NCBI GenBank assembly: GCA_963840535.1
Contig: CAWIZJ010000052.1
Location: forward strand, 185,437-249,436
Reading direction: 5' to 3'
DNA from: VAZQ01 sp963840535
GTDB lineage: Bacteria; Pseudomonadota; Alphaproteobacteria; Rhizobiales; Xanthobacteraceae
DNA length: 64,000 nt
Shown: positions 45,707 to 53,279 of the stretch, in pieces
How the letters are laid out: the number at the start of each line of letters is the position of its first letter
How positions within the stretch are numbered: position 1 is the stretch's first letter
Notes under the pieces: generated by a model
Database searches by the model: none
Told to the model about the DNA's origin: nothing
What the model saw: the letters and a program-made list of their open reading frames with translations, nothing else
Position numbers and translations under genes: made by a program

Positions 45707-46000
45707 TCACTTCGCCCTCTCCATCCTGGTGACGGTGATCTGCCCGCTCACTCGGTCGGCCTCGAATTTCACCTTGTCGCCGACCTTGACGCCCTTGAGC
45801 ATGGCAGGGTTCTGGACGCGGAATACCATGGTCATCGAATCCATCTCGAGCTTCTTGATCGGCCCGTGCCGCAGCGTGACCTTGCCTTGGGCCTGGTCGA
45901 TTTTGGTGACCTGTCCGTCGACCATCGCCTGCTGAGCGACCGACAGGATCGGAAATGAGAGCGTGATCACGCTCGCGATCACGAGAAGGGTCTTGTGCAT
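45707..46000 (-). CDS. CusF-like periplasmic copper-binding protein (copy 1)
   Basis: A 97-residue protein with a leader (MHKTLLVIASVITLSFPILS, then VAQQ) and a small OB-fold domain: GQVTKIDQAQGKVTLRHGPI, KKLEMDSMTMVFRVQNPAML. In CusF, copper is held by a His, a Trp and two Met. Here the His (LRHGPI) and the M-x-M (MTM) are present, while the capping Trp is replaced by a Met/Asp region. It hands Cu(I) or Ag(I) to the CusBA pump. AAGGAGGATCC precedes the ATG. Confidence 0.85.
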   Translation of the reverse strand: MHKTLLVIASVITLSFPILSVAQQAMVDGQVTKIDQAQGKVTLRHGPIKKLEMDSMTMVFRVQNPAMLKGVKVGDKVKFEADRVSGQITVTRMERAK

Positions 46001-46022
46001 GGGATCCTCCTTCCACTGGAAG

Positions 46023-46511
46023 TCATTTCACGATGACCGTGCCAGTCATGCCGGCCTCGCGATGACCTGGGATCAGGCAGCCATATTCGAAGGTGCCGGC
46101 TTTGGTGAACCGCCAGACGATCTCGCTCTTCTTGGTGGGGGCAACTCGCTTGCCGTTGGGATCGTCGTGCTCCATGTCGGGGTTTTTCTTCATCTCCTCG
46201 GCGTGCTTGAGATTCTCCTCGGTGGTGGCGAGGATGAATTCGTGCTCGAGCTGGCCGGTATTGGTGAGAAGGAACCGGATCTGCTCGCCACGCTTGACCT
46301 CGACCTTGTCGGGAATGAACAGCATCCTCCCGTCGCCCTCGCGCATGGTGATCAACACGATGCGCGCCGGTTTCTTCGGGTTGCCCGGCTCGCCGGCAGA
46401 GAAATTGGCGGTCTCGTGGGCGTGGGCGAGGCCGGCGGCGGTGAAACCGATCGCCGCCGCCAGGCAAAGGCAGGCAACATTCGCACTGTGACGCATCGCC
46501 TTCGGCAGCAT
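46023..46511 (-). CDS. Exported cupredoxin (plastocyanin/azurin-like copper protein)
   Basis: About 162 residues; a leader (MRHSANVACLCLAAAIGFTA, then HAHETANF) and a cupredoxin domain. Copper ligands are visible as His in LEHEFILAT and the C-terminal loop GCLIPGHREAGM (Cys-x6-His-x4-Met spacing). The loop insertion EENLKHAEEMKKNPDMEHDD is typical of a group found beside multicopper oxidases. Three consecutive ATGs at 46517, 46514 and 46511 follow ACAGGAG; the last is best spaced. It probably carries electrons or copper for the oxidase encoded six bases upstream. Confidence 0.88.
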   Translation of the reverse strand: MLPKAMRHSANVACLCLAAAIGFTAAGLAHAHETANFSAGEPGNPKKPARIVLITMREGDGRMLFIPDKVEVKRGEQIRFLLTNTGQLEHEFILATTEENLKHAEEMKKNPDMEHDDPNGKRVAPTKKSEIVWRFTKAGTFEYGCLIPGHREAGMTGTVIVK

Positions 46512-46523
46512 CATCATCTCCTG

Positions 46524-47910
46524 TCAATGTTGCCTGTGGTTGCCGCTGCGAGTGGGCTTAACCGCCCTGGGCCCGTTGACGGGGGCGGTCGGCTGGCCGG
46601 CTGCACGCGGCGGTGCCGCAGCGGGATTGTCGATCTCGAAGTCAACCGTCCCCGGCGGATGCTTGTACCAACCGGGATCCTTGTAATCGCCGGGCGCTAG
46701 ACCCTCGCGCACCTTCACCACCGAGAACATGCCGCCCATCTCCATCGGTCCGAACTGGCCGAATCCGGTCATCATCGGCAGCGTGTTGTCGGGCATCGGC
46801 ATCTCCATCTCACCCATCTCCGCCATGCCGGCGGAGCCCATCGGCATGTAGTCGGGCGAAGTGGTCCTCCTGATCGCGCGCACGAGATCGCGCTTCTGCA
46901 CGCCGATGAAATTCTTCACCTGGTGGCCCATGGCATTCATGGTGTGATGCGACTTGTGGCAGTGGATCGCCCAATCGCCCGGGGACGTCGGCGACGAACT
47001 CGAACGCGCGTATGGCACCGACCGGAACATCGATCGAGGTCTCCGGCCAGCGCGCGCTCTCCTGCACCCAGCCGCCATCGGTGCACGGTCACGGAGAAAT
47101 GGTAGCCGTGCATGTGGATCGGATGATTGGTCATGGTGAGATTCGCTATCCTCACCCGGACGCGATCGCCCTTGCGCACCACCAAGTGGTCGATGCCTGG
47201 AAATACGCGGCTGTTCCAGGTCCATAAATTGAAATCGAGCATGGTCATGACCTTCGGCATGTAGCTGCCGGGGTCGATGTCGTAATTATTCATCACGAAG
47301 ACGAAGTCCCGATCGACGCGATGCAGCTTCGGATCACGCGGATGGATCACGAAGGAGCCCATCATGCCCATCGCCATCTGCACCATCTCGTCGGCGTGCG
47401 GGTGGTACATGAACGACCCGCTCTTCTGCAGGACGAACTCGTAGACGAAGGTCTTGCCCGGCTTGATGTGCGGTTGCGTCATTCCGCCGACCCCGTCCAT
47501 GCCGTTCGGGAGCAACATCCCGTGCCAGTGGACGGTGGTGTGCTCGGGCAGCCGGTTGGTGACATAGATGCGCACCTTGTCGCCTTCGACCGCCTCGATG
47601 GTGGGACCGGGCGACTGGCCGTTGTAGCCCCACAAATTGGCCTTCATGCCGGGCGCGATCTCGCGCACCACCGGCTCGGCGACGAGATGGAACTCCTTCC
47701 AGTCGCCGTTCATCCGCCACGGCAGCGTCCAGCCGTTCAGTGTCACTACCGGCTGATAGTCGGGTCCGCTCGTCGGAACGAGCGGCGGCTGCATGGTGTT
47801 GGTGGTCGTCCTCGGCGCCTCCGGTATGGATGCCGACTGCGCACGGCCGCTGACGGCGCTGGCGCCGGCCACACAGCGGCGGTGCCTAGAAATCCTCTTC
47901 GCGACATCAT
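46524..47910 (-). CDS. Tat-exported multicopper oxidase, read through three frameshifts
   Basis: ATG 47910 (after GGAAGGAGAGG) starts MMSRRGFLGTAAV, a twin-arginine leader that changes frame near 47873 to continue AGASAVSGRAQS. The main frame holds HWHGMLLPNG, SFMYHPHADEM and HPIHMHGYHFSV. Near 47085 it shifts to QESARWPETSIDVPVGAIRA, and near 46980 (a C run) to WAIHCHKSHHTMNAMGHQV, the last trinuclear/T1 motif. Joined it is about 460 residues, with a Met-rich tail EMGEMEMPMPDNTLPMM. It is likely a periplasmic cuprous oxidase (CopA/CueO-like). All four His blocks survive, so the breaks look like sequencing errors. Confidence 0.82.
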
Positions 47911-47931
47911 GTTGGTCCTCTCCTTCCGGTC

Positions 47932-48666
47932 TCAGTGCCTGGCTTCGCCGCCCGCCTCCGCCATCGGCCGGGCGCTCTCGGGTCGGCCTCCAGCGACGCC
48001 GCCGCCGACCACGGCGACGCTGAGATCGGTGTTGGCCAGCCAGAAATCGCGCTGTGCTTCCATCGCCGCCGTGGTGGTAGTGATGCGCTGGCGCGCCTCC
48101 GCCAGCAGCGCGAACACGTCGATCTGCATGGCGTTGTAGCGCAGCAGCGTCTCGTCGGAGATGATCTGGCGCAGCGGCAGGACCTCGCGCCGGTAGTGAC
48201 CCGCGATATCGTAGGCAGAGCGATACACGCGGTAGGCGTCGCGCGCCTCGGAGCGGACGTTGACGGCCTTTTCGGTCAAACGGTTGACCGCTTGCATATA
48301 CGTGGCTTCGGCCTGGCGAAAGCGCGCCTCGCCGAAGTCGAACAGCGGGACTTGGAAATCGACCTCGAAGCCGCGATCGCGGATGACCGTGCCGGTTTCT
48401 CTCTCCTGCTTGGTCTTGCGGACGCCGGCGAGTGCCAGCAGGTTGACGAAGCGAGTCGCCTGGGTCAGGCCGAGGGATGTCGCGAGCGCGTCGAGCTCCA
48501 TGCGCGCGACCTGCAGATCGACGCGGCGGCGCACCGCATCGGCCTCGATCCCGGCGAGCGTCTGCGGCCGCCGCGGCAGCGGCGGGAGCGCGCCGGGGAG
48601 CCTGAAGTCGATGGCGCGTCCCCACAGTCCAAGCCAGCGCGTCAGCGCCTCGCGCTCGGTCGCCGC
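47932..48666 (-). pseudogene. C-terminal half of a TolC/CusC-type outer-membrane efflux protein
   Basis: About 245 residues match the second half of the TolC-family proteins of metal efflux systems: EALTRWLGLWG, RRVDLQVARMELDALATSLG, GFEVDFQVPLFDFGEARFRQ and YRREVLPLRQIISDETLLRY. Full members have about 450 residues with two repeats and a leader; the first repeat and leader are missing and the sequence before 48666 is unrelated. It starts the minus-strand copper unit, 22 bases before the oxidase gene. As it stands it cannot form a trimeric channel. Confidence 0.75.
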
Positions 48667-48907
48667 GCAACAATCGAATCCAGGCGCTCGGACTTTTAAA
48701 TCATTGTTGCGTCGGGGAAGGGGCGCGCGAATGAATCTTGCGTGGTCCTGACGGTTTCGATGCTCCAAAATCGTTTTTCAGCAGCCTGCTAAGACGACCG
48801 CGACCGCGGGAACGTCGGTGCCAGGCGGCCGCCCGCGTTCCAAACCGTGTTGCGGGGGAATGATGACACAACGGACGTGAGGTTAATCCGCCGTCGAAGC
48901 CGCATTC

Positions 48908-49402
48908 CTATTCGCCTGGATCGACGGCCTGTAGCGACGGCCTGTTATTCGACGGAAAGAGCACGGAGCACATTCCCGCGGCCGCCGCCGCTCCGACCAA
49001 CTGGGCGGCGATGAAGCCCGGAACATGATTGATTGCAATGCCTGCAAAGGTCGTCGTGAATCCGCGCGCCAGCGTCACGGCCGGATTGGCGAATGAAGTA
49101 CGAGGACGTGAACCAATAGGCGGCGGTGATGGTCAACCCGACCAGCCACGGGATCGCCTGCGGCGCGTGGCGGATGCCCCCGAGGATCGCCAGCACGAGC
49201 GTGAACGTGGCGATGGCCTCCGCAAGCCATTGCGCTGGTCCGCTTCGTGCCGTCGTGCCGATCATCAGCGGCGCGAGATCGAACATTAGGTGGCGATCAC
49301 CGTGCCGCAAATGCCGCCCGCGCATTGCGCAAGGATATAGGGGATCACTTCGCCCCATGGCATTTCGTTGCGGCCCGCAAAGACGAGGCTCACCGCGGGC
49401 TG
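48908..49402 (-). pseudogene. Truncated, frameshifted aquaporin (MIP family)
   Basis: Three frames together read QPAVSLVFAGRNEMPWGEVI, PYILAQCAGGICG, HLMFDLAPLMIGTTARSGPA, QWLAEAIATFTLVLAILGGI, PWLVGLTITAAYWFTSS and FANPAVTLARGFTTTFAGIA, then GFIAAQLVGAAAAAGM and a TAG at 48908-48910. The second NPA box is intact (ANPAV), but the gene begins exactly at the first box, which reads QPA, and the two first helices are missing. Frame changes lie near 49285 and 49090. MIP genes of this kind often accompany arsenic or metal resistance. Confidence 0.78.
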
Positions 49403-49535
49403 GGGCGCCGGCGTCGCACTCGACGCCGCCGGCGGACCGGCGCAGCCGTCGGGATGGCTCGCCCTGTTCGCGCTGCTCGCCGCGGGAATCCTTCTCGGTC
49501 CGGTTGCTTTGTGGTGGTCGCAGCGGGACAAGTGA
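49380..49535 (+). pseudogene. Possible C-terminal remnant of a major-facilitator transporter
   Basis: In one plus-strand frame this stretch reads LTAGWGAGVALDAAGGPAQP, SGWLALFALLAAGILLGPVA and LWWSQRDK before TGA at 49533-49535. A glycine-rich loop with a D-A-(A/T)-G motif followed by one membrane helix and a short basic tail is the usual end of MFS transporters. No start or other helices are present. It meets the aquaporin remnant head-on at about 49400, a likely rearrangement junction. Confidence 0.3.
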
Positions 49536-49652
49536 CCTGAGGTGAGTCTCAAACAGGCGGCATTACTTGTTCCGCATGGCACTCTTGAGTGGCGCAACGT
49601 CCGCGCATCGGTCGCGATCGGGGGGAAACCGGACGTGTGCTCGGCATGAGCC

Positions 49653-50186
49653 TTACCGCCCTTGCGCAACTCTTTCGCGCCGCGCCAGCGGATGCCCCAA
49701 CACTGCGCGTACAATGAGCGGTATCCCAAGTGCAGCAGGCAATACCCAAAATGCGATTTGGGGGAGTTCTCTCCAGAGTGGCAAGTTCTTGCCGTTGTCC
49801 ACGTAGAACGCGGTCAGCATCAGAACGTACGACATGCCCATGCCGGTAATGTGCAGCCTTACCCAATAGCGCCAACGGTGCCGTAGGGCTGTGCGCGCCA
49901 CAGTCGCTGCAATCAGGGAGAGGGTGCCGAGCAAGAACAGGTGATAGTTCTCGGCCCAACGCACCATGGACAGGCTCGTCGCTGAAGCGACAACAACTGC
50001 CAAGCACCAGTAGTAGAGCGTTCCAAACGTCGAATGGCGGCCTCGGCGCTTGTGGCTCAGCATAGCAGTCAGGCCGGCCATAACGCAGGCTATGCCTACG
50101 AGAATGTGAAAGCGAACGACACCCAAGAAGACAGGATCAACCGAGGGTACCGGAACGCCGAATACGACGGTTGTGTCGCCATGCAT
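49653..50186 (-). CDS. DUF2306-like multi-helix membrane protein
   Basis: A 177-residue membrane protein with five to six helices (FHILVGIACVMAGLTAML, YYWCLAVVVASATSLSM, FLLGTLSLIAATVARTAL, HITGMGMSYVLMLTAFYVD and FWVLPAALGIPLIVRAVLG), ending HPLARRERVAQG. The conserved HxxxG of helix one, R-x-G-R-H after it and the H-P-L end are features of the DUF2306 type. ATG 50186 overlaps the merR 3' end by 50 bases; a TTG at 50126 just after the merR stop is an alternative. Function unknown; it is co-directional with merR. Confidence 0.65.
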   Translation of the reverse strand: MHGDTTVVFGVPVPSVDPVFLGVVRFHILVGIACVMAGLTAMLSHKRRGRHSTFGTLYYWCLAVVVASATSLSMVRWAENYHLFLLGTLSLIAATVARTALRHRWRYWVRLHITGMGMSYVLMLTAFYVDNGKNLPLWRELPQIAFWVLPAALGIPLIVRAVLGHPLARRERVAQGR

Positions 50187-50634
50187 GTGAGTTATGTCCC
50201 AACCGGCCGGGGCGCTGGATATCGAGAACCTCCAAAACGGGGCAATCGGGTGCTGTCTTGCCCGAACACCGGGCCACCGTCTTTGTCAGCAGGCGTTCGA
50301 GTTTTTTTAAGTCGCCGAGCTTCGCCCGGATGTCTTCTAGATGATGCGCAGCTATGTCGCGGACCTCGCGACACGAAGCTTTTTCAGGCCCCCCGAGCCG
50401 AAGCAGGTTGCGGATTTCATTGAAGGAAAATCCCAACTCGCGCGATCGCCGTATGAAGACGAGGATACGAAGGGCTGTTGAGTCATAGACGCGGCGGCCG
50501 CTGGCAGTCCGCGGCGGTGGGACCAGTATCTTAACTCGTTCGTAGTAGCGGATTGTCTCTATGTTCACGCCACTCAACCTCGACAGCTCGCCAATGGGTA
50601 GATTTTTGGCTCGCGAAGACGTGATTGCACTCAT
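50137..50634 (-). CDS. merR: MerR-family regulator with the Hg(II)-type cysteine triad
   Basis: A 165-residue regulator with helix-turn-helix IGELSRLSGVNIETIRYYER and wing RTASGRRVYD, then a dimerising helix. Three cysteines (88, 123, 131) are placed as in mercury-sensing MerR (82, 117, 126), within one residue, and sit in KASCREV and ARCSGKTAPDCPVLEVLD. The classic members end soon after this; the last 25 residues here are unusual and may follow a lost stop. It is divergent from the MerF-like gene with a perfect operator between them, so it should control both directions. Confidence 0.85.
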   Translation of the reverse strand: MSAITSSRAKNLPIGELSRLSGVNIETIRYYERVKILVPPPRTASGRRVYDSTALRILVFIRRSRELGFSFNEIRNLLRLGGPEKASCREVRDIAAHHLEDIRAKLGDLKKLERLLTKTVARCSGKTAPDCPVLEVLDIQRPGRLGHNSHAWRHNRRIRRSGTLG

Positions 50635-50644
50635 GAAATAGTCC

Positions 50645-50670
50645 TTGATCCTGTAGTTGCTACAGGATGC
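50645..50670 (+). promoter_or_regulatory. MerR-type operator/promoter
   Basis: The 33-base space between merR and the MerF-like gene holds a perfect inverted repeat with nine-base arms ATCCTGTAG and CTACAGGAT separated by TTG (50648-50668). A -35-like TTGATC (50645) overlaps its left arm. This is the arrangement of MerR-family promoters, where the repeat lies in an overlong spacer and the regulator untwists the DNA. With the usual 19-base spacer the -10 would fall at about 50670-50675 (CACGCT, weak). The first in-frame ATG of the downstream gene (50667) lies inside the operator and cannot be the start. Confidence 0.75.
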
Positions 50671-50681
50671 ACGCTACCCCG

Positions 50682-51155
50682 ATGACGATCAAGGAAGAAG
50701 GCCACCCTACTGACCAGCAGGGCGGAGCGAATCGCATTCTGATCGCTACCGGTGCAGTCGGCAGTATGCTCGCCGCGATCTGCTGTGCCACGCCGATTCT
50801 CGGAGTCATGTTGGGGGCGCTTGGGCTTTCAGCTTGGCTTCCAAAGGCGGATTACATCCTGATCCCGACATTCGTTGTTTGCCTTGGGTTGCTCGGCATC
50901 GGACTTTATCGGAGGCGATCAATGATGAGTGAGGCGGCAGTCAATCAGTCCGTAATCACGTGCCCGAGATGCGGGACCGCGAAGTCGGAGATGATGCCCA
51001 CTAACGCTTGCCAGTTTTTCTACGAATGCACTGGCTGCGGCACCAAGCTGCGGCCGAAGCAGGGCGATTGCTGCGTGTTCTGTTCCTATGGCTCGGTGCC
51101 ATGTCCGCCGATCCAGGCCGAGCATTCGGGAGAAGCCCGAGCTGGTTCTTGCTGA
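50682..51155 (+). CDS. MerF-like transporter fused to a GDCCVFCSYG zinc-ribbon domain
   Basis: A 157-residue protein from ATG 50682. Residues about 17-72 form two membrane helices with the vicinal cysteines AAICCATPILGVMLGALGL (Cys34-Cys35), as in MerF mercuric ion importers. The C-terminal part, from MMSEAAVNQSVITCPRCGTA, is a cysteine-rich domain with TNACQFFYECTGCGTKLRPK and GDCCVFCSYGSVPCPPIQ, normally a separate small protein of mercury and metal operons. Both are in one uninterrupted frame. It would bring a thiophilic metal ion inside and bind it. No mercuric reductase follows in the window. Confidence 0.75.
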   Translation: MTIKEEGHPTDQQGGANRILIATGAVGSMLAAICCATPILGVMLGALGLSAWLPKADYILIPTFVVCLGLLGIGLYRRRSMMSEAAVNQSVITCPRCGTAKSEMMPTNACQFFYECTGCGTKLRPKQGDCCVFCSYGSVPCPPIQAEHSGEARAGSC

Positions 51156-51172
51156 ACGAGGGTAACCCCAAC

Positions 51173-51544
51173 ATGGCGAACGAGACGGTCCAAAGCTCGC
51201 GCGATTGGCTGCGCAATCCGCGCACCAACATGTTGGCATGGTGGGTTCCTCAAGCAGCCATCGTCGTTGGTCTGTTCGTCCCCGAACCGGCTCGAACCGC
51301 CATCTGGGTCATAGCGCTCGTCTGGATGGGCACCGCATGCATTCTCAACGCTAGTCGTTGCGGCCGCACCCACTGCCGCTACACCGGGTCGTATTATCTC
51401 GCCATGGTCGCGCCGGTGCTCGTGCTGAGTTTGGGGATTGTTTCCGCCGATTTTTATGGATGGCTTGCATTGGGTGTAATCATCGTTGCCGGGAGCAAGA
51501 TCATTTGGTGGCTTTCTGAGCGCGCGTGGGGGAAATTCTCATAG
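51173..51544 (+). CDS. Small membrane protein of the mer-like unit
   Basis: A 123-residue protein from ATG 51173 after CGAGGGTAACCCC. Membrane segments are WVPQAAIVVGLFVPEP, AIWVIALVWMGTACILNA and YLAMVAPVLVLSLGIVSA, plus GWLALGVIIVAGSKIIWWL. The motif SRCGRTHCRYTGSYYL between helices two and three has two Cys and a His that could bind metal. Similar proteins occur beside mercury-resistance genes. It lies 17 bases after the MerF-like fusion gene, so they are one operon. Function unknown. Confidence 0.68.
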   Translation: MANETVQSSRDWLRNPRTNMLAWWVPQAAIVVGLFVPEPARTAIWVIALVWMGTACILNASRCGRTHCRYTGSYYLAMVAPVLVLSLGIVSADFYGWLALGVIIVAGSKIIWWLSERAWGKFS

Positions 51545-51702
51545 CCATCCGACATGGCTTTAACTTGGCACAAAGCCGAAGTCGGGCAATGTCCGCTCTT
51601 CCGCCAGCTTGCCAGGGTTGAGCGGAAGTCAGTCCGCAGCTACCGAACGGTCACGGTTTATGAGTACGCGCCCTTAAGGTCGGACCGCCTCTCTGCCCGA
51701 TT

Positions 51703-52101
51703 TTACTGCGCGGGGCTGATCGATTGAACCGTATACGTGCTGCCCGATCCGCTCAACGTAAATTGGACCTTGTCTCCCGCCTTGATCTTGGAGAGATCGA
51801 CCGATGGTGCTGTCACGAACTCCATTTTCATCGCCCCCCACTTGATCGCCGGTATCGGACCGTGATCGAGCGTCACCTTGCGGCTTGCCGCGTTGACGGC
51901 AGCGACCGTTCCGGTGCCCGAGGCGGTCGTCGCGGCCTTCTGTCCTCCTCCGCCCATTCCCGGCATGTTGTCCATTTTTTGCATGCCTTGGGCGCGTACG
52001 TCTGCCGCTGAGAGAAGAACGGATTCCGTAGCGACCAGCAGCAGCAGCGTCGCTGCGAGAATTCGTGTACGGGGGCCTCGGAAGCCGTTGTTGGAAAGCA
52101 T
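51703..52101 (-). CDS. CusF-like periplasmic copper-binding protein (copy 2)
   Basis: A 132-residue protein with a leader (ILAATLLLLVATESVLLSAA), a Met/Gly-rich linker (QGMQKMDNMPGMGGGG) and a CusF domain. The copper site is complete: His in VTLDHGPIPA, Trp in IKWGAMKMEF and the two Met of the same block, as in E. coli CusF. It chaperones Cu(I)/Ag(I). It is divergent from the plus-strand unit holding cusBA and so may share its regulation. Confidence 0.9.
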   Translation of the reverse strand: MLSNNGFRGPRTRILAATLLLLVATESVLLSAADVRAQGMQKMDNMPGMGGGGQKAATTASGTGTVAAVNAASRKVTLDHGPIPAIKWGAMKMEFVTAPSVDLSKIKAGDKVQFTLSGSGSTYTVQSISPAQ

Positions 52102-52390
52102 GGAAGTTCTCCAGTTTGTAGGTGGGGGGTGCCCCAGGGTTGCGACCCCTTACCTGGCCGGCGCAGGAACGACCACGTCACCGGCTATCGGCACGGTGCA
52201 CCTTCCTGCGGCTTCGCATGAGTTCGAGGGGACGGCAAGGCGGTTACATCGCCCGCAACAGCCCGCGTTCACGTCCGCGTGAGTTGGTAACGGAACCCTC
52301 GCCGGTCGCGGCGGCATTTACCCCTCGGAAAGCTCTCGCGAAATCGTCACTTGACGATGGATGGGCCGCCGCCGGATATTCCCGCGCCAG

Positions 52391-52728
52391 ATGCCGCTCG
52401 TGCGGACCATATTCGCCCTCCTGATCGCCCTCTCGGTGGCCATGCTGCCGGCGCGGGGGCGGCCGCGTTCAAGGTGACGTCGCAAGACGCTACCGAAATA
52501 TCGGCGTCGGAGCCGATGCACGACTGCTGCCCTCCTGCGGCCAATCTATGCGACAAGGATGACTGCGGATCGATGGCGGTTTGCGCGTCGACTTGCTTCG
52601 TCTACGCGGGTGGCGTCGCATCGCCGCTGGTCTATCCCACGATGCTGGCGGGCGTAATGACGGTGTTGTCGAGCGGTGCTGGGCCCTCGCAATTGGGCAG
52701 TCCGCCGTTCCGCCCTCCGCGCGCCTGA
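52391..52728 (+). CDS. Small exported cysteine-rich protein at the head of the cusBA unit, frameshifted
   Basis: ATG 52391 starts a leader MPLVRTIFALLIALSVAMLP. Near 52455, in a GCGGGGGCGG tract, the frame changes and continues AAAFKVTSQDATEISASEP, then MHDCCPPAANLCDKDDCGSM and AVCASTCFVYAGG, ending at 52728. Six cysteines plus a His and a Met suggest metal binding. Small genes with a C-x-x-x-C-F pattern commonly precede CusCBA-type genes. Joined length is about 112. Function unknown; exported judging by the leader. Confidence 0.6.
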
Positions 52729-52841
52729 CCCCTCCATAAGCAAGGATCGCAACGCGTGAGCCGCAAGCTCGCGCGCACGAGCGCTTGGCTGCGCGTGCCT
52801 GGAATGGCCGCGCCGAGCATCGAGCTATGAGGAGCCGAGAG

Positions 52842-53240
52842 ATGAAACCGAAGACGACGTTTACCGCGGCGGTGTTGGCGGCCGCTTTGAGCCTGACGAT
52901 TGCGACCGCCTTCGCAGGCGCCAACGACTACGCATTCGAGCCGGTGAAGGCGGAAGTGAAGAAAGGCGACGACGCCGTCGTGGCGGTGCGCCTCAAGCAC
53001 AAGGCCACCGGCAAGCCGGTCAGCGACGCCGTGATCGTCACGACCCGCATCGACATGAGCCCGGACGCTATGGCGGAGATGGCCTCGCCGCTCACGCCGG
53101 TGCCGAGCGACGAGCCCGGCGTCTACGCGTTCAAGACCGAGCTCTCGATGGAGGGCCGCTGGCTTCTCAGCATCGCCGCCAAGGTGCAGGGCGAGCCGGA
53201 GACCGTGGTCGGCAAGATCACGTTCCGGGCGATGCGCTGA
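52842..53240 (+). CDS. Exported FixH/YtkA-like protein
   Basis: A 132-residue protein with a leader (MKPKTTFTAAVLAAALSLTI ending AFAGAND) and a beta-sandwich: FEPVKAEVKKGDDAVVAVRL, KPVSDAVIVTTRIDMSPDAM, EPGVYAFKTELSMEGRWLLS and TVVGKITFRA. This is the FixH-like/YtkA-like fold frequent in copper-handling operons. AGGAGCCGAGAG precedes ATG 52842, chosen over earlier in-frame ATGs. It is followed 39 bases later by cusB. A periplasmic role in copper delivery is likely but unproven. Confidence 0.8.
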   Translation: MKPKTTFTAAVLAAALSLTIATAFAGANDYAFEPVKAEVKKGDDAVVAVRLKHKATGKPVSDAVIVTTRIDMSPDAMAEMASPLTPVPSDEPGVYAFKTELSMEGRWLLSIAAKVQGEPETVVGKITFRAMR

Positions 53241-53279
53241 GGCAAGTGCCATGTCGCGCAAGCTCGAGGGCAGGGTGTC

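Noticed and set aside
50667..50682. Start of the MerF-like protein at ATG 50667
   Set aside because: That codon lies within the right arm of the MerR operator, upstream of any plausible transcription start.
50137..51544. Complete mer operon
   Set aside because: MerR, a MerF-like protein and a small membrane protein are present, but no MerA, MerP or MerB motif is found anywhere in the window.
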